DNA of 64,000 nt from Cronobacter malonaticus LMG 23826 (lineage in GTDB: Bacteria > Pseudomonadota > Gammaproteobacteria > Enterobacterales > Enterobacteriaceae). The stretch is from contig NZ_CP013940.1 in assembly GCF_001277215.2 (NCBI RefSeq), positions 3,844,001 to 3,908,000 of the forward strand, written 5' to 3'. Each line of letters starts with the position of its first letter. Position 1 is the stretch's first letter. Both the position numbers and the translations under genes were made by a program. This document shows positions 18,457 through 29,153 of this stretch, in pieces. Under the pieces are notes generated by a model. It saw only the letters and a program-made list of their open reading frames with translations. It did no database searches and had not been told where the DNA came from.

Positions 18457-20619
18457 TCAGACGGTTTCGAGGCGCGCGTAAGCGGCCACCAGCCATTTGA
18501 TGCCCTGACCGTTGAACGCTACCTGCAGCCGGCTGTGTTCGCCGCTGCCTTCAAGATTCACGATGGTGCCTTCACCGAATTTCGGATGACGCACGCGCTG
18601 GCCGAGCTTATAGCCGGAGTCGTTCTGCGCTATCGGCGCGCCCAGTTGCTTATGGCTGACCGGACGGCTGACGCTCGCGCGCAGGCGCACCTCTTCCACA
18701 CAGCCTTCCGGCAGTTCGGCGATAAAGCGCGACGGACGGTGATACGCCTCTTTGCCGTACAGGCGACGGGTTTCCGCATAGGTGAGCGTCAGCTTCTGCA
18801 TGGCGCGGGTGACGCCCACGTAGGCCAGGCGTCGCTCCTCTTCCAGACGCCCGCCTTCATCGAGCGACATCTGGCTTGGGAACATCCCTTCTTCCATACC
18901 GACGATAAACACCTGCGGGAACTCCAGCCCTTTGGCGGAGTGCAGCGTCATCAGCTGCACCGCGTCCTGCCAGGCGTCGGCCTGCCCTTCGCCCGCTTCC
19001 AGCGCCGCGTGGGACAAAAACGCCTGCAGCGGCATCAGATCTTCGTCTTCTTCGTTGTAGCTGAACTGGCGCGTCGCCGTCACCAGTTCCTCTAAGTTTT
19101 CGATACGCGCCTGGCCTTTTTCGCCTTTTTCCTGCTCATACATCAGCCACAGGCCGGAATCTTTAATTACCCGGTCGGTCTGTACGTGCAGCGGCATATC
19201 GATGGTTTCATGCGCCAGCGCCTCGATAAGCTCAAGGAAACGCTGCAAAGCGCTGGCGGCGCGCCCTGCCAGGGCTTTCTCCTGCAACAGTTGACGGCAC
19301 GCCTGCCAGAGCGTCAGCTGGCGGTCTCGCGCGGTCTGGCGCACAACATCCAGCGTGCGGTCGCCGATGCCGCGCGTCGGCGTGTTCACCACGCGCTCAA
19401 AGGCCGCGTCGTCATTACGGTTGGCGATAAGACGCAGGTAAGAGAGCGCGTCTTTGATCTCCTGGCGTTCGAAGAATCGCATACCGCCGTAGATACGATA
19501 CGGCATGCTCGCCTGTAACAGCGCCTCTTCCAGTACGCGCGACTGGGCGTTGCTGCGATAGAGAATGGCGCAATCCTGCAACGCGCCGCCGTTCTCCTGC
19601 CACACCTTGATGCGGTTGACCACAAAGCGCGCTTCATCCAGCTCGTTGAAGGCGCAGTAAAGGGAGATAGGTTCGCCGTCGCTGCCGTCGGTCCACAGCT
19701 CTTTACCCAGACGCCCGGCGTTATTGGCGATCAGAGCATTCGCAGCGTTAAGAATGTTGTTGGTGGAGCGGTAGTTTTGTTCGAGACGAATAGTCTGCGC
19801 GCCCGGAAAGTCATTCAGGAAGCGCTGGATATTTTCCACCTGCGCGCCGCGCCAGCCGTAAATCGACTGGTCATCGTCGCCCACGATCATCACCTTGCCG
19901 GTATCGCCCGCCAGCAGGCGGATCCAGGCGTACTGAATGCCGTTGGTGTCCTGGAACTCATCCACCAGAATATTGGTGAAGCGCTCGCGGTAGTGGTTGA
20001 GAATATGCGGTTTGTTGAGCCACAGCTCATGGGCGCGCAGCAGCAGCTCGGCGAAATCCACCAGTCCCGCGCGGTCGCAGGCTTCCTGATACGCCTGATA
20101 CACCTTCTGCCAGGTCTGCTCTACCGGGTTGCCGTAGCTCTGAATATGGTGCGGGCGCAGGCCGTCATCTTTTTTGCCGTTGATGTACCACATCGCCTGG
20201 CGCGGCGGCCACTGCTTCTCGTCGAGGTTCATCGCCTTGATAAGGCGCTTGAGCAGGCGCAGTTGATCTTCGCTGTCGAGGATCTGGAAATCCTGCGGCA
20301 GGTTGGCGTCCATATGGTGCGCGCGCAGCAGGCGATGAGCGAGACCGTGGAATGTGCCGACCCACATGCCGCCCTGACTGGTGCCCATCAGTTGACCGAT
20401 ACGGTGGCGCATCTCCGCCGCCGCTTTGTTGGTAAAGGTCACCGCCATGATGGAGTACGGCGAACAGTTTTCTACCATCATCAGCCAGGCGATACGATGC
20501 ACCAGCACGCGCGTTTTTCCGCTGCCCGCGCCCGCCAGCACCAGCATATTGCTGCGCGGCGCGGCTACGGCTTCGCGCTGTTTATCGTTAAGGCTGTCGA
20601 GCAGGTAAGAAACGTCCAT
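18457..20619 (-). CDS. uvrD: DNA helicase II (UvrD)
   Basis: 720 residues, identical in length to E. coli; superfamily 1A 3'-5' helicase of nucleotide excision and mismatch repair. Walker A is LAGAGSGKT (K35), Walker B DEFQDT, followed by [14 protein letters not shown], and the C-terminal motif LTLHSAKGLEFPQVF is present. The C-terminal Tudor-like segment (GQRVRHPKFGEGTIVN, about 660-720) binds RNA polymerase in E. coli. ATG at 20619 gives MDVSYLLDSLN; twelve upstream in-frame codons are not used. The upstream region has a LexA box and a terminator-like attenuator. Confidence 0.99.
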   Translation of the reverse strand: MDVSYLLDSLNDKQREAVAAPRSNMLVLAGAGSGKTRVLVHRIAWLMMVENCSPYSIMAVTFTNKAAAEMRHRIGQLMGTSQGGMWVGTFHGLAHRLLRAHHMDANLPQDFQILDSEDQLRLLKRLIKAMNLDEKQWPPRQAMWYINGKKDDGLRPHHIQSYGNPVEQTWQKVYQAYQEACDRAGLVDFAELLLRAHELWLNKPHILNHYRERFTNILVDEFQDTNGIQYAWIRLLAGDTGKVMIVGDDDQSIYGWRGAQVENIQRFLNDFPGAQTIRLEQNYRSTNNILNAANALIANNAGRLGKELWTDGSDGEPISLYCAFNELDEARFVVNRIKVWQENGGALQDCAILYRSNAQSRVLEEALLQASMPYRIYGGMRFFERQEIKDALSYLRLIANRNDDAAFERVVNTPTRGIGDRTLDVVRQTARDRQLTLWQACRQLLQEKALAGRAASALQRFLELIEALAHETIDMPLHVQTDRVIKDSGLWLMYEQEKGEKGQARIENLEELVTATRQFSYNEEDEDLMPLQAFLSHAALEAGEGQADAWQDAVQLMTLHSAKGLEFPQVFIVGMEEGMFPSQMSLDEGGRLEEERRLAYVGVTRAMQKLTLTYAETRRLYGKEAYHRPSRFIAELPEGCVEEVRLRASVSRPVSHKQLGAPIAQNDSGYKLGQRVRHPKFGEGTIVNLEGSGEHSRLQVAFNGQGIKWLVAAYARLETV

Positions 20620-20644
20620 TGATTGGCACCGCCGCGTTAAAAAC

Positions 20645-20673
20645 AGAAAAAACACAAAACGCCCGCAGGCGTC
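20645..20673 (-). terminator. Attenuator in the uvrD leader
   Basis: On the minus strand, stem ACGCC-TGC-GGGCGT (20659-20672) is followed by TTTGTGTTTTTT, between the LexA-controlled promoter and the uvrD start. E. coli uvrD is reported to have an attenuator at this place. A second hairpin without T-run (CAGGCAGCA/TGCTGCCTG) lies at 20698-20722. Confidence 0.7.
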
Positions 20674-20731
20674 TCGCAGACCAGGCTTACGAGATATCAG
20701 GCAGCAATATGTATGCTGCCTGCCGAAAAGC

Positions 20732-20747
20732 CTGGAATTATATACAG
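20732..20747. promoter_or_regulatory. LexA box of uvrD
   Basis: CTGTATATAATTCCAG on the minus strand fits CTG-N10-CAG with an AT-rich centre. It overlaps TATAAT at 20737-20742, a likely -10. SOS induction of uvrD is expected. Confidence 0.85.
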
Positions 20748-20758
20748 AGTGGTGATGA

Positions 20759-21475
20759 TTATATCAGCGAGGTCAGGGATGCCAACCGCGAAATCTCCAG
20801 ATGCGGTAACAGGCGGCTGTCATCTATCTGCATCAGGTCGCCATCAAGCAGGTTTATCCAGCACGCCTGCACGCCGGAGCGAATAGCGCCCGCCACGTCG
20901 GTGGTCAGGTCGTCGCCCACGTGCAGAATAGCCTCGGGCGCGACGCCAAGTTTCTGCGCGGCCAGATGATACATATCGCTGTACGGCTTGGCGCGGCCGT
21001 GCGGCCCGGCGCGCAGCACAAACTGGAACAGACCGCCCAGGCCGAACTGTTCCGGCTCGGCATTGCCGTTGGTGATGGCCACCAGCGGCCACTTTTTCGC
21101 GAGCTGCTGCAACGCCTCAAGATTTTCCTCAGGCACCTCGATGCGGCTGCGCCAGCGGGCGAAATTCAGCATCGCCTCGTTCGCGCCTTCAGAGGCTTCA
21201 TGAGCAGTAAGCCCGGCCTCCAGCATCACCTGTTCAATGGCGCGCCGCCGCCATTCGGTCACATCGTGATAGATCTCCGGCTCCTGCTGGCGCAGCGCCG
21301 TGCGGGCACGGTGCAAATCCGCGGCGGTGAACGCACTGAGCCGCGGATGATAGCGCTGCATAAACGCCAGCGTCTCTTGCTCGGTGCGGGCGATAACCGG
21401 GCGGTTATCGTAGAGCGTATCGTCAAGATCGAACGTCAGGGCGGCAATCGCGCCCAGCGGGCGGTAAAAGTACAT
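20759..21475 (-). CDS. yigB: HAD phosphatase YigB (riboflavin pathway / FMN)
   Basis: 238 residues as in E. coli. HAD motif I is DLDDTLYDN (residues 16-24), motif II is Thr in AITNGN, and the motif IV region is [12 protein letters not shown]. coli YigB dephosphorylates 5-amino-6-(5-phospho-D-ribitylamino)uracil in riboflavin synthesis and also FMN. Its ATG overlaps the xerC stop by one base (TAATG), so the two are translationally coupled. It is the last gene of the lptM-dapF-yigA-xerC-yigB cluster, with uvrD beyond on its own promoter. Confidence 0.96.
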   Translation of the reverse strand: MYFYRPLGAIAALTFDLDDTLYDNRPVIARTEQETLAFMQRYHPRLSAFTAADLHRARTALRQQEPEIYHDVTEWRRRAIEQVMLEAGLTAHEASEGANEAMLNFARWRSRIEVPEENLEALQQLAKKWPLVAITNGNAEPEQFGLGGLFQFVLRAGPHGRAKPYSDMYHLAAQKLGVAPEAILHVGDDLTTDVAGAIRSGVQACWINLLDGDLMQIDDSRLLPHLEISRLASLTSLI

Positions 21476-22380
21476 TACGGTTTTCCTCGTCTGGCGCGTG
21501 GGTGCGCCGCGTCGTAGACCGAAGCCAGATGCTGGAAATCAAGATGCGTATAGATCTGGGTGGTCGAGAGATTCGCGTGGCCCAGCAGCTCCTGAACCGC
21601 GCGTAGATCGCCGCTGGATTCCAGCATATGTGTCGCAAAAGAGTGGCGCAGCTTATGCGGATGAACGTGGCTGTTCAGCCCCTGTTTGATGCCCCACTCC
21701 GCAAAACGTTTTTGCACGTTACGCGCCGAGATGCGCTTACCCTGCTTTGATAAAAACAGCGCGTCGTCGTCCGGGCCGAACAGCTCGCGCAGGTTCAGCC
21801 AGTGTTCAATCCAGGCAACCGCGCTGCGCCCTATCGGCAGGCGGCGCTCTTTGCTGCCTTTTCCCATCACCCAGACTTCACCGCTGGCGAGATCGAGATG
21901 ATTGCAGTCGATATTGACCAGTTCGGACAGACGCAGCCCGGCGCCGTACATGATTTCGAGCATCGCGCGATCGCGGACCGCCAGCGGATCGTTAAGATCG
22001 ATATCCAGCAGCCGGTTCACATCATCTACGTCGATGTTTTTCGGCAGATGGCGCGGCGTTTTCGGCGTGCTGACGCCTTTCGCCGGGTTCGCTTTGAGTT
22101 CGCCCTGGCTCACCTGCCAGTCGAAAAAGCTACGCAGCGCGGAAAGACGCAGCGCCAGGCTCGACGGACCCAGCCCGGCGCGACGGCTGCGTACCGCAAG
22201 CGATCGAACCATCGCGGCGTCGCACTGCGCCCAGCTTTTAAGCCCCGCCTCGCCCGCCAGCCCGACCATCGCCGCCAGCTGTCGCTCATAATTGAGCAGC
22301 GTCACGGGGCTTAACTGGCGCTCCACTTTCAGATAACGCAGAAAGCGCGCAATGGGCGGGTGCAGCGGTGAGTCGGTCAT
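21475..22380 (-). CDS. xerC: Site-specific tyrosine recombinase XerC
   Basis: 301 residues (E. coli 298). With XerD it resolves chromosome dimers at dif and plasmid dimers at cer-type sites. A core-binding SAM-like domain (about 10-95) precedes the catalytic domain. The full catalytic set is present: R150 (GLRLSEL), K174 (GKGSKERR), H242 and R245 ([10 protein letters not shown]), H268 (LLGHA) and Y277 (QIYTHL). It overlaps yigA by four bases (ATGA) and yigB by one, inside a tightly coupled operon. Confidence 0.98.
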   Translation of the reverse strand: MTDSPLHPPIARFLRYLKVERQLSPVTLLNYERQLAAMVGLAGEAGLKSWAQCDAAMVRSLAVRSRRAGLGPSSLALRLSALRSFFDWQVSQGELKANPAKGVSTPKTPRHLPKNIDVDDVNRLLDIDLNDPLAVRDRAMLEIMYGAGLRLSELVNIDCNHLDLASGEVWVMGKGSKERRLPIGRSAVAWIEHWLNLRELFGPDDDALFLSKQGKRISARNVQKRFAEWGIKQGLNSHVHPHKLRHSFATHMLESSGDLRAVQELLGHANLSTTQIYTHLDFQHLASVYDAAHPRARRGKP

Positions 22381-23081
22381 ACGCGTTCTATCCAGCGTGC
22401 AAGAAGCTCCGGCAGCATCAGCGACAGCTCATGTAGCAGTTGCGTGCCCTGACCTTGCTGATAGTGCTGCGGGTCGCGGCTGCTGAAAATCAGCACGCCA
22501 AGCTCGCCATGTTCGCCAAGCAGCGACATCGCCACCGACCCGACGGCTTTCGCGTCCGGCAATACCACCAGCAGTTCCGGGCCGTTCAGCGGCCCCAGGT
22601 AGTGCATCTGCTGACCAAGGCGCTGAATGCGCACCGGCTCAAACGCCTGGCGTGACAGCGCCAGATGCGTAAAGCCGGATGGCGCGCCAAGCCGCCAGCG
22701 TTCCGGGAACAGGCGAATGCTAGCGCCCGCAAGGCCCATATCACGCGCCCAGCGGTTAAGGCGCTCCAGCATCTCCTGAAGACTGCCGGCGCAGGCGAGA
22801 CGCCCCTGTAGCTTCAACAGGCGATAAAATAACCCTTCGTTGGCGCTCGCCTGCTCCATCAGCAACGTCATGTTTTCTTCCAGTTCGTTGATGTGGTTAC
22901 GCGCGCGCGCCATGTGCCACTCCACCAGCGAGACGGTTCCACGCACCGGGTGCGGCACGCGGATCTGCTCCACCATCGCGGCGTTGCGGATAAAAAAATC
23001 GGGATGGCGCAGCAGATAGTCGAGCACCGCGTCGTCATCAAGCGTTGCCAGCGTCTCCTGCTGTTCTCCAGCCTTACTCAT
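22377..23081 (-). CDS. yigA: DUF484 protein YigA
   Basis: 234 residues (E. coli 235), DUF484 family, a GAF-like fold often found between dapF and xerC. A helical N-terminal part ([15 protein letters not shown], then a coiled coil around 60-95) is followed by a GAF-like C-terminal domain ([22 protein letters not shown]). It overlaps dapF and xerC by four bases each. Function not established; conserved coupling to xerC is the only hint. Confidence 0.93.
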   Translation of the reverse strand: MSKAGEQQETLATLDDDAVLDYLLRHPDFFIRNAAMVEQIRVPHPVRGTVSLVEWHMARARNHINELEENMTLLMEQASANEGLFYRLLKLQGRLACAGSLQEMLERLNRWARDMGLAGASIRLFPERWRLGAPSGFTHLALSRQAFEPVRIQRLGQQMHYLGPLNGPELLVVLPDAKAVGSVAMSLLGEHGELGVLIFSSRDPQHYQQGQGTQLLHELSLMLPELLARWIERV

Positions 23082-23902
23082 AAGTGAATAAATCCATCAT
23101 AAACGTGGGTGGCGGGGCCGGTCATAAAGAGCGGATTGCCAGGCCCTTTCCAGGCGATGTCGAGACGACCGCCAGGCAAGTCGACACGCACCTGCGCGGC
23201 CAGCAACCCCTGCTGAATGCCGACCGCGACCGCGCCGCACGCGCCGCTGCCACAGGCCTGGGTTTCGCCGGCGCCGCGCTCAAACACGCGCAGCCGGATG
23301 TGTTCGGTATTCATCACCTGCATAAAACCGATGTTGGCGCGCTCCGGGAAGCGCTCATGGCTTTCCATTAGCGGCCCGAGCGTCTCCACCGGCGCGGTGG
23401 CGACATCATCGACCTGAATCACGCAGTGCGGGTTGCCCATCGATACCACGCCGCACAACACCGTTTGCTCGGCGGCGCGCATGATGTAGGTCTTCTCGGC
23501 TTTGTTGGCGCGAAACGGCACCAGCGACGGTTCGAAAACCGGCTCGCCCATATTTACACGCACCTGCTCGTCTTCGTTGACGGTTAACACCATGCGGCCA
23601 TTCGCCGTGCTGACGCGGATTTCCCGCTTGTTGGTCAGCCCTTTGAGGCGCACGAAACGGGCGAAACAGCGCGCGCCGTTGCCGCACTGCGCCACTTCGC
23701 TGCCGTCGGCGTTAAAAATGCGGTAGTGAAAATCGAGATCGGGATCGTAAGGCGGTTCGACCACCAGCAGCTGATCGAACCCTACGCCCTGATGCCTGTC
23801 CGCAAGGCGGCGGATCATGTCAGGCGAAAAGAAGACGTTTTGCGTCACCGCGTCCACGACCATAAAGTCGTTACCCAGGCCATGCATTTTAGAGAACTGC
23901 AT
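23078..23902 (-). CDS. dapF: Diaminopimelate epimerase
   Basis: 274 residues as in E. coli. It interconverts LL- and meso-diaminopimelate for lysine and peptidoglycan synthesis, independently of PLP. The two catalytic cysteines are C73 (QCGNGARC) and C217 (ACGSGACGA). The N-terminus [17 protein letters not shown] is the family signature. It overlaps yigA by four bases and lies 32 nt behind lptM. Confidence 0.99.
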   Translation of the reverse strand: MQFSKMHGLGNDFMVVDAVTQNVFFSPDMIRRLADRHQGVGFDQLLVVEPPYDPDLDFHYRIFNADGSEVAQCGNGARCFARFVRLKGLTNKREIRVSTANGRMVLTVNEDEQVRVNMGEPVFEPSLVPFRANKAEKTYIMRAAEQTVLCGVVSMGNPHCVIQVDDVATAPVETLGPLMESHERFPERANIGFMQVMNTEHIRLRVFERGAGETQACGSGACGAVAVGIQQGLLAAQVRVDLPGGRLDIAWKGPGNPLFMTGPATHVYDGFIHL

Positions 23903-23934
23903 TGTTGTACTCCGTTTGCGCGGTTACGAGTCGG

Positions 23935-24138
23935 TTACTGCCTGCTGACCTGCGTCGGGCCATCGGTATCGCCACGGTTGTTGGTATCCGGGATGGTCGT
24001 CTCGGTTTGCTGTTCCGGCGCTTTCTGCGGCTGAGCTTTGCTGTCTGCTGGCGGGAAGTAAAGCGGGCCTTTCAGACCGCAACCGGTGAGGCTAAACAGG
24101 GTCAGCATCACTGCCAGAGAGCGGAAAATCGTTTTCAT
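23935..24138 (-). CDS. lptM: LptM (YifL) lipoprotein
   Basis: 67-residue lipoprotein. The signal peptide ends in the lipobox LTGC (Cys20), followed by [10 protein letters not shown], the segment by which LptM helps mature the LptD/LptE LPS translocon at the outer membrane. The remaining 35 residues are polar and low in complexity. It is the first gene of the dapF-xerC cluster and divergent from cyaY. Confidence 0.95.
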   Translation of the reverse strand: MKTIFRSLAVMLTLFSLTGCGLKGPLYFPPADSKAQPQKAPEQQTETTIPDTNNRGDTDGPTQVSRQ

Positions 24139-24304
24139 TTATCGGTGCCTGTTGTTCATTCATCTGTTTTCTATCATCGCAGGTGAAGATGCAAAAGCAA
24201 GAGTTTGCGTAACGCCGGATGACACAAAAGCCGTTCCGCCCGCCGGTTTCTATTCCCGGCTATTGCTTTTATACTGCCGCCATCGCGTACAACAGGAAAC
24301 CAAC

Positions 24305-24625
24305 ATGAACGACAGTGAATTTCACCGCCTGGCCGACGGCCTGTGGATGACCATTGAAGAGCGTCTCGACGCGTGGGATGGCGACAGCGATATCGACTGC
24401 GAAATCAACGGCGGCGTGCTGACTCTCTCGTTTGAAAACGGCAGCAAAATCATTATCAACCGTCAGGAGCCGCTGCATCAGGTGTGGCTGGCGACCAAAC
24501 AGGGCGGTTATCACTTCGATTATAAAAACGACGAATGGATTTGCGATCGCAGCGGCGAGCGGTTCTGGGATCTGCTGGAAACCGCCGCCACGCAACAGGC
24601 GGGCGAGGCGGTCAGCTTTCGTTAA
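24305..24625 (+). CDS. cyaY: Frataxin-like iron-sulfur cluster protein CyaY
   Basis: 106 residues as in E. coli; bacterial frataxin that binds iron and tunes IscS/IscU cluster assembly. The acidic first helix ([20 protein letters not shown]) and the sheet with [13 protein letters not shown] and the conserved Trp in [14 protein letters not shown] are present. ATG at 24305 follows ACAGGAAACCAAC. The frame is open far upstream but the family start is clear. It converges on cyaA with no intergenic base between the two stops. Confidence 0.98.
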   Translation: MNDSEFHRLADGLWMTIEERLDAWDGDSDIDCEINGGVLTLSFENGSKIIINRQEPLHQVWLATKQGGYHFDYKNDEWICDRSGERFWDLLETAATQQAGEAVSFR

Positions 24626-27172
24626 TCAGGACTGATATTGCTGTAACAGCGGCGTGGCGCTGTCGTCATCGTTGAGCGGCGTCACGGCTTTGATGGTCTG
24701 CGTGCGGAAGGGGATCACCTGCTGGCGGCCATCTACTTTCACAATCTGATAGAACTGCGGCAGGTTGAAGTTGACGAAGCTCGAACCGTACGTAAAGCGG
24801 TCATGCGATGACGAGTAGAACCGACTGACGTCGCGCACCAGCTCCTCTTTGCTGCCTTCGCAGTGGTGATAGACCTCAGCGCGGTTGCTTTCATCAAGAA
24901 TATAGATGTTAAAGCCGTCGTCGTTGGTCTCTTCAAAGAAGAACTGAATAATCCCTTCACTCGCAAAGCCATCGACCACCGACGGCAGTTCGACGTGATC
25001 GGTTTCCACCTGCACGGACAGGCCGTGCAGTTTGTTGTGCGAAATCGCGCCGTAAAACTCGATGGCGTTTTCCAGTTTCTGTACCGAGACGTTAAGGCGC
25101 TCAAAGAACAGGCCCCAGGTCTGGCCCGCCACGCGCAGCGCTTTGAAGCGGCCCGGCTCCAGACGGGTGCTGGAGAGACGAAACTCAATACACTCAGACA
25201 CCAGTTGCTGCACGCGGGTGCGGATAAGCCCGCGCAGATGCTGGCTGTAGCAGAAGACTTCGACACTATCCGGCGGCGCGGCGTCCTGATGCATTTTGCC
25301 AAGAATCGTTTTCAGCGCCTCGATCATCGCCTGCTCGCCGTTGAAATGCAGCGTACGCACTTCGTTCCACGAGTTGCGATACAGCAGGTCGATACTGCCG
25401 ACCAGGCACTGCTGCTGCTCGCCGAAGCTGAATACATCAAGCTTGCGGAAATCGAAATGCACCACCTGGTTGCGGAACGCCGTCGTCGGGTCATATTCCA
25501 GGTTGACGATAATCGCCAGATGGCGAATTTCACACGGGCTGTAGAGCGCTTTTGGCGTCGGTGCCGGCAACCGCAGCGGGAAATGGTGCGACACATCGGC
25601 TACCAGTTCCTGCAGTTTCGGCAGATCGCAAATGCCGTTGCCCTTAATAAACAGGCGGGTGCGCGACGTCAGCAGGCCGTTAAACCAGGCCCAGGCCACC
25701 AGCTTATTAAGATAACGGTTATATTCCAGCGGCTGATGGCTGATGATGGAGTCCATGCTCGGCGCGCGGTTGTAGAGATACCAGCCGGTGCGGTTAGCGC
25801 GGCCCGGCGGCACATGAATAAAGGTCAGCGTCGGCTCGGAAAGATCCGGCGAAATCTGCGGGTTTACCAGCGTCACTTTCCCCGGCAACGCTTCAAACGC
25901 GGCATAGAGTTTGCGCGTCAGCACGCCGATATCCTGCGGGCTTGCGGAGACGCTCAGGTTATTGCGGCGCGCGAAGCGGATCAGGTTACGGTAGCTCTGC
26001 ATCATCGCGTCGAGCAGTTCGTTATGCGCTTCGCGCACCTGGTCGATTTTCCAGTTGGCGCGGTTATCAAGCATTGTGAGGCGCGCTTCATCCCAGCCCC
26101 ACTCTTTCACCAGCTGGCTTAACACCTCGCGGCGCCAGCCCACGCAGGCGCGCTCGCGGGAGAGTTTTTCACAGACTTTCAGATAGAAGCAGCGGCGCAC
26201 GAGATCGAGGCGCGCGCTGTCGTCGATAGCCGTCAGATAGTGGGTAACGCGCTCCAGCATCATGCAGTAAGGATCCAGCCCGAACGAGACGATTTCGCCG
26301 TCGTGCAGACGCTGTTTGATGTCTTTCGCGAGCAGGCGGGTATTCGGATATTCCCAGGAATAGGCTTCCAGCAGCAGCGTTTTCAGCACGGCTTTATACG
26401 GGGAATCGATGCTTTTATAGAGCTGCCAGAGGCTCGCGCCGAAATATTCTTCGGCGGAAAGGGAGCTTAAGCCGCCCAGATCAAGCCATTCGTTTGGCGT
26501 CAGTACGCCCTGCGCGTAGAGCGTCATCACGTAATCGTCGTAATGCTCTTCTTCGTCACACGGCACCATGTTCCAGAGAATACGTTTGCCGGCCATACGC
26601 ACGGCGGTGCGGTAGAACTCATCCAGCAGCAAAATGTGCTGCGTCGAGCCGCAGTCTTCGCCGCCGAGGCTGCCGCTTTCATTATGGCGGAAGCGGTTTT
26701 CATCAATCAGGAAGAAACTGACCTCGACGCCCAGCGACGCCGCCCAGCTTTCCAGCAGGCTGCATTTACGCTGCAGCAACTGGCGCTCGTCGTTATCAAG
26801 CCAGGCCTGATGGCAGACCCAGATGTCGAGATCGGATGAACAGCTCTGCCCCACGGAGGAGGTGCTGCCCATCGAATAGATGCCGGTAATCGGCAGTTCG
26901 CCCTGTACCGTTTGCTGCGCAGGCATACCGCGCTGGGTTTCCAGCTCGTTCAGGTAGTGGCGTTGGGTTTCATCAGGCGTGTAGAGGCAAATGCCGTAGG
27001 GAACGTTACCTTCAAGGTAACCTGGCATCAGCGGATGGTGATAATGCAGTAATGTAGGCAGCAGACTGTAGACCTGTTGGAAGGCAGGCCCCATGGCAGC
27101 AAGCGCGCGATCCACACGCAATTGATTGATGGCATCCAGTCTCTGCTTCAGAGTCTCAATATAGAGGTACAA
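24626..27172 (-). CDS. cyaA: Class I adenylate cyclase
   Basis: 848 residues as in E. coli; makes cAMP from ATP for CRP signalling. The N-terminal catalytic half contains [21 protein letters not shown] (nucleotidyltransferase Asp pair), and the C-terminal half is the glucose/EIIA-sensitive regulatory domain. The start codon is TTG (27170-27172), as in E. coli, where it limits translation. A promoter matching E. coli P2 with a CRP site over its -10 lies upstream, giving negative autoregulation. It is convergent with cyaY and divergent from hemC. Confidence 0.98.
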   Translation of the reverse strand: MYLYIETLKQRLDAINQLRVDRALAAMGPAFQQVYSLLPTLLHYHHPLMPGYLEGNVPYGICLYTPDETQRHYLNELETQRGMPAQQTVQGELPITGIYSMGSTSSVGQSCSSDLDIWVCHQAWLDNDERQLLQRKCSLLESWAASLGVEVSFFLIDENRFRHNESGSLGGEDCGSTQHILLLDEFYRTAVRMAGKRILWNMVPCDEEEHYDDYVMTLYAQGVLTPNEWLDLGGLSSLSAEEYFGASLWQLYKSIDSPYKAVLKTLLLEAYSWEYPNTRLLAKDIKQRLHDGEIVSFGLDPYCMMLERVTHYLTAIDDSARLDLVRRCFYLKVCEKLSRERACVGWRREVLSQLVKEWGWDEARLTMLDNRANWKIDQVREAHNELLDAMMQSYRNLIRFARRNNLSVSASPQDIGVLTRKLYAAFEALPGKVTLVNPQISPDLSEPTLTFIHVPPGRANRTGWYLYNRAPSMDSIISHQPLEYNRYLNKLVAWAWFNGLLTSRTRLFIKGNGICDLPKLQELVADVSHHFPLRLPAPTPKALYSPCEIRHLAIIVNLEYDPTTAFRNQVVHFDFRKLDVFSFGEQQQCLVGSIDLLYRNSWNEVRTLHFNGEQAMIEALKTILGKMHQDAAPPDSVEVFCYSQHLRGLIRTRVQQLVSECIEFRLSSTRLEPGRFKALRVAGQTWGLFFERLNVSVQKLENAIEFYGAISHNKLHGLSVQVETDHVELPSVVDGFASEGIIQFFFEETNDDGFNIYILDESNRAEVYHHCEGSKEELVRDVSRFYSSSHDRFTYGSSFVNFNLPQFYQIVKVDGRQQVIPFRTQTIKAVTPLNDDDSATPLLQQYQS

Positions 27173-27262
27173 GACGTATCGCCTGATGGTTACAGAATGT
27201 AAACAGTGTTCACCGTTGTGTCGCCCTTGTGATTATGGTGTGGCAGGCGAACAAATGGCTCA

Positions 27263-27301
27263 AAACGTGATCAATCTAACACCTTGTAGATTGACCGTAA
27301 A
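27263..27301 (-). promoter_or_regulatory. cyaA P2 promoter with overlapping CRP site
   Basis: On the minus strand TTTACG (27296-27301), a 17-bp spacer and TAGATT (27273-27278). A CRP site CGTGA-TCAATC-TAACA covers the -10 (22-bp site 27263-27284). This is the E. coli arrangement for cAMP-CRP repression of cyaA. Confidence 0.8.
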
Positions 27302-27318
27302 GAAAGATGCGCTACAGA
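27291..27318 (+). promoter_or_regulatory. Candidate hemC promoter
   Basis: TTGACC (27291-27296), a 16-bp spacer and TACAGA (27313-27318), pointing towards hemC and overlapping the cyaA P2 -35 on the other strand. It lies about 130 bp before hemC. Only a moderate match. Confidence 0.4.
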
Positions 27319-27454
27319 TAATTATAGCACCGTTCCCCTGCCCTTAACGCCTTTCTGTGTGGCGTCTGCGCGCCGCGCCTCGCCGCCGTTTGACCTGACA
27401 GCCTTCCGCTAACAGTGGTAGGATGATCGGCAGACGACATTTACGGTATCAAGC

Positions 27455-28396
27455 ATGTTAGACAATGTATTAAGAATTGCCACCCGCCAAAGTCCGCTGG
27501 CGCTCTGGCAGGCACAATATGTGAAGCAGCGGCTGGAAGCCTGTCACCCGGGGCTGACCGTTGAGCTGGTGCCAATGGTGACGCGCGGCGATGTGATCCT
27601 CGATACGCCGCTGGCGAAAGTGGGCGGCAAGGGGTTGTTCGTGAAAGAACTGGAGCTCGCCATGCTGGATGGCCGCGCCGATATCGCGGTGCACTCGATG
27701 AAAGATGTGCCGGTTGAATTCCCGGAAGGGCTGGGCCTGGTCACGATTTGCGAGCGCGAAGATCCGCGCGACGCCTTTGTCTCCGGGCAGTATAAAAGCC
27801 TCGATGAAATGCCTGCGGGCAGCATCGTCGGGACATCGAGCCTGCGCCGCCAGTGCCAGATTGCCGCGCGCCGCCCCGATCTCATCATCCGCTCGCTGCG
27901 CGGGAACGTCGGGACGCGCCTGAGCAAACTCGATAACGGCGATTACGACGCCATTATTCTGGCGGTCGCGGGTCTCAAACGCCTGCAACTCGACGCGCGC
28001 ATCACAAGCCCGCTCGCGCCGGAAATTTCGCTGCCCGCTGTAGGCCAGGGCGCGGTCGGCATTGAGTGCCGCCTTGACGATACACGCACCCGCGAACTGC
28101 TCGCGCCGCTCAACCACGAAGAGACCGCCGTGCGCGTCCGCGCGGAACGCGCCATGAACACGCGTCTGGAAGGCGGCTGTCAGGTGCCTATCGGCAGCTA
28201 TGCGGAGCTGAAAGACGGCGAGCTGTGGCTGCGCGCGCTGGTGGGCGCGCCGGACGGCTCGCGTATCGTGCGCGGCGAACGCCGCGGCGCGCCAGAGGAC
28301 GCACGCCAGCTTGGGATTTCACTGGCGGAAGAGCTGTTAAACCACGGCGCGCGGGAGATCCTCGCCGACGTTTATCAGGGGGATGGCCCCGCATGA
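27455..28396 (+). CDS. hemC: Hydroxymethylbilane synthase (porphobilinogen deaminase)
   Basis: 313 residues as in E. coli. It polymerises four porphobilinogens into hydroxymethylbilane using a dipyrromethane cofactor attached to Cys. The cofactor Cys is C242 (EGGCQVPIG) and catalytic D84 is in HSMKDVP. Arg-rich segments GTSSLRRQ and RGNVGTRL bind substrate carboxylates. It is the first gene of hemCDXY; its stop overlaps the hemD start (ATGA). Confidence 0.99.
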   Translation: MLDNVLRIATRQSPLALWQAQYVKQRLEACHPGLTVELVPMVTRGDVILDTPLAKVGGKGLFVKELELAMLDGRADIAVHSMKDVPVEFPEGLGLVTICEREDPRDAFVSGQYKSLDEMPAGSIVGTSSLRRQCQIAARRPDLIIRSLRGNVGTRLSKLDNGDYDAIILAVAGLKRLQLDARITSPLAPEISLPAVGQGAVGIECRLDDTRTRELLAPLNHEETAVRVRAERAMNTRLEGGCQVPIGSYAELKDGELWLRALVGAPDGSRIVRGERRGAPEDARQLGISLAEELLNHGAREILADVYQGDGPA

Positions 28397-29133
28397 CGAT
28401 TCTGGTCACCCGCCCCTCTCCCGCCGGGGAGGAATTAGTGAGCCGCCTGCGCGCACTGGGGCAGGAGGCCTGGAGTTTTCCGCTGATCGAATTCTGCCCT
28501 GGCCGGGAGTTGCCGCAGTTACCCGCGCTGCTCGACGCGCTCGCGCCGCACGATCTCCTTTTTGCGCTGTCGCAACACGCGGTGAGTTTTGCGAACGCGC
28601 ATTTACAGCGTCTGGGGCTGCGCTGGCCTCGCGCCGTCGAAGCGTTCGCCATCGGGCGTACCACCGCGCTGGCGCTGCACCAGGTCAGCGGTTTACACAT
28701 CCATTACCCGCGCGATCGGGAAATCAGTGAAGTCTTGCTACAATTACCTGAATTACAAAACGTTGCCGGTAAGCGCGCGCTTATCCTGCGCGGCAACGGC
28801 GGTCGCGAACTGTTAGGGGAAACCTTAACGGAGCGCGGCGCGACCGTGACGTTTTGTGAATGCTATCAACGTAGCGCGAAAATTTACGACGGCACCGAGG
28901 AAGCGCACCGCTGGCATACGCGCGGCATTACCACGCTGGTGGTGACCAGCGGCGAGATGCTGCGCCAGCTGCATGACCTGATGCCGCCGTGGTATCGCGA
29001 AAACTGGTTGCTGCGCTGTCGGCTGGTGGTCGTCAGCGAGCGTCTGGCGACGCTTGCCAGGGAGCTTGGCTGGCAGAACATTCTGGTCGCTGATAATGCC
29101 GATAACGACGCGCTGCTGCGCGCGTTGCAATAA
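28393..29133 (+). CDS. hemD: Uroporphyrinogen-III synthase
   Basis: 246 residues as in E. coli. It cyclises hydroxymethylbilane with D-ring inversion to uroporphyrinogen III. The fold is two Rossmann-like lobes; sequence conservation in this family is low, but [20 protein letters not shown] at the start and [12 protein letters not shown] are typical. The ATG at 28393 overlaps the hemC TGA by three bases. A longer in-frame reading through hemC is not used. Confidence 0.97.
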   Translation: MTILVTRPSPAGEELVSRLRALGQEAWSFPLIEFCPGRELPQLPALLDALAPHDLLFALSQHAVSFANAHLQRLGLRWPRAVEAFAIGRTTALALHQVSGLHIHYPRDREISEVLLQLPELQNVAGKRALILRGNGGRELLGETLTERGATVTFCECYQRSAKIYDGTEEAHRWHTRGITTLVVTSGEMLRQLHDLMPPWYRENWLLRCRLVVVSERLATLARELGWQNILVADNADNDALLRALQ

Positions 29134-29153
29134 CTTTTAAACGGGAAGCCACA

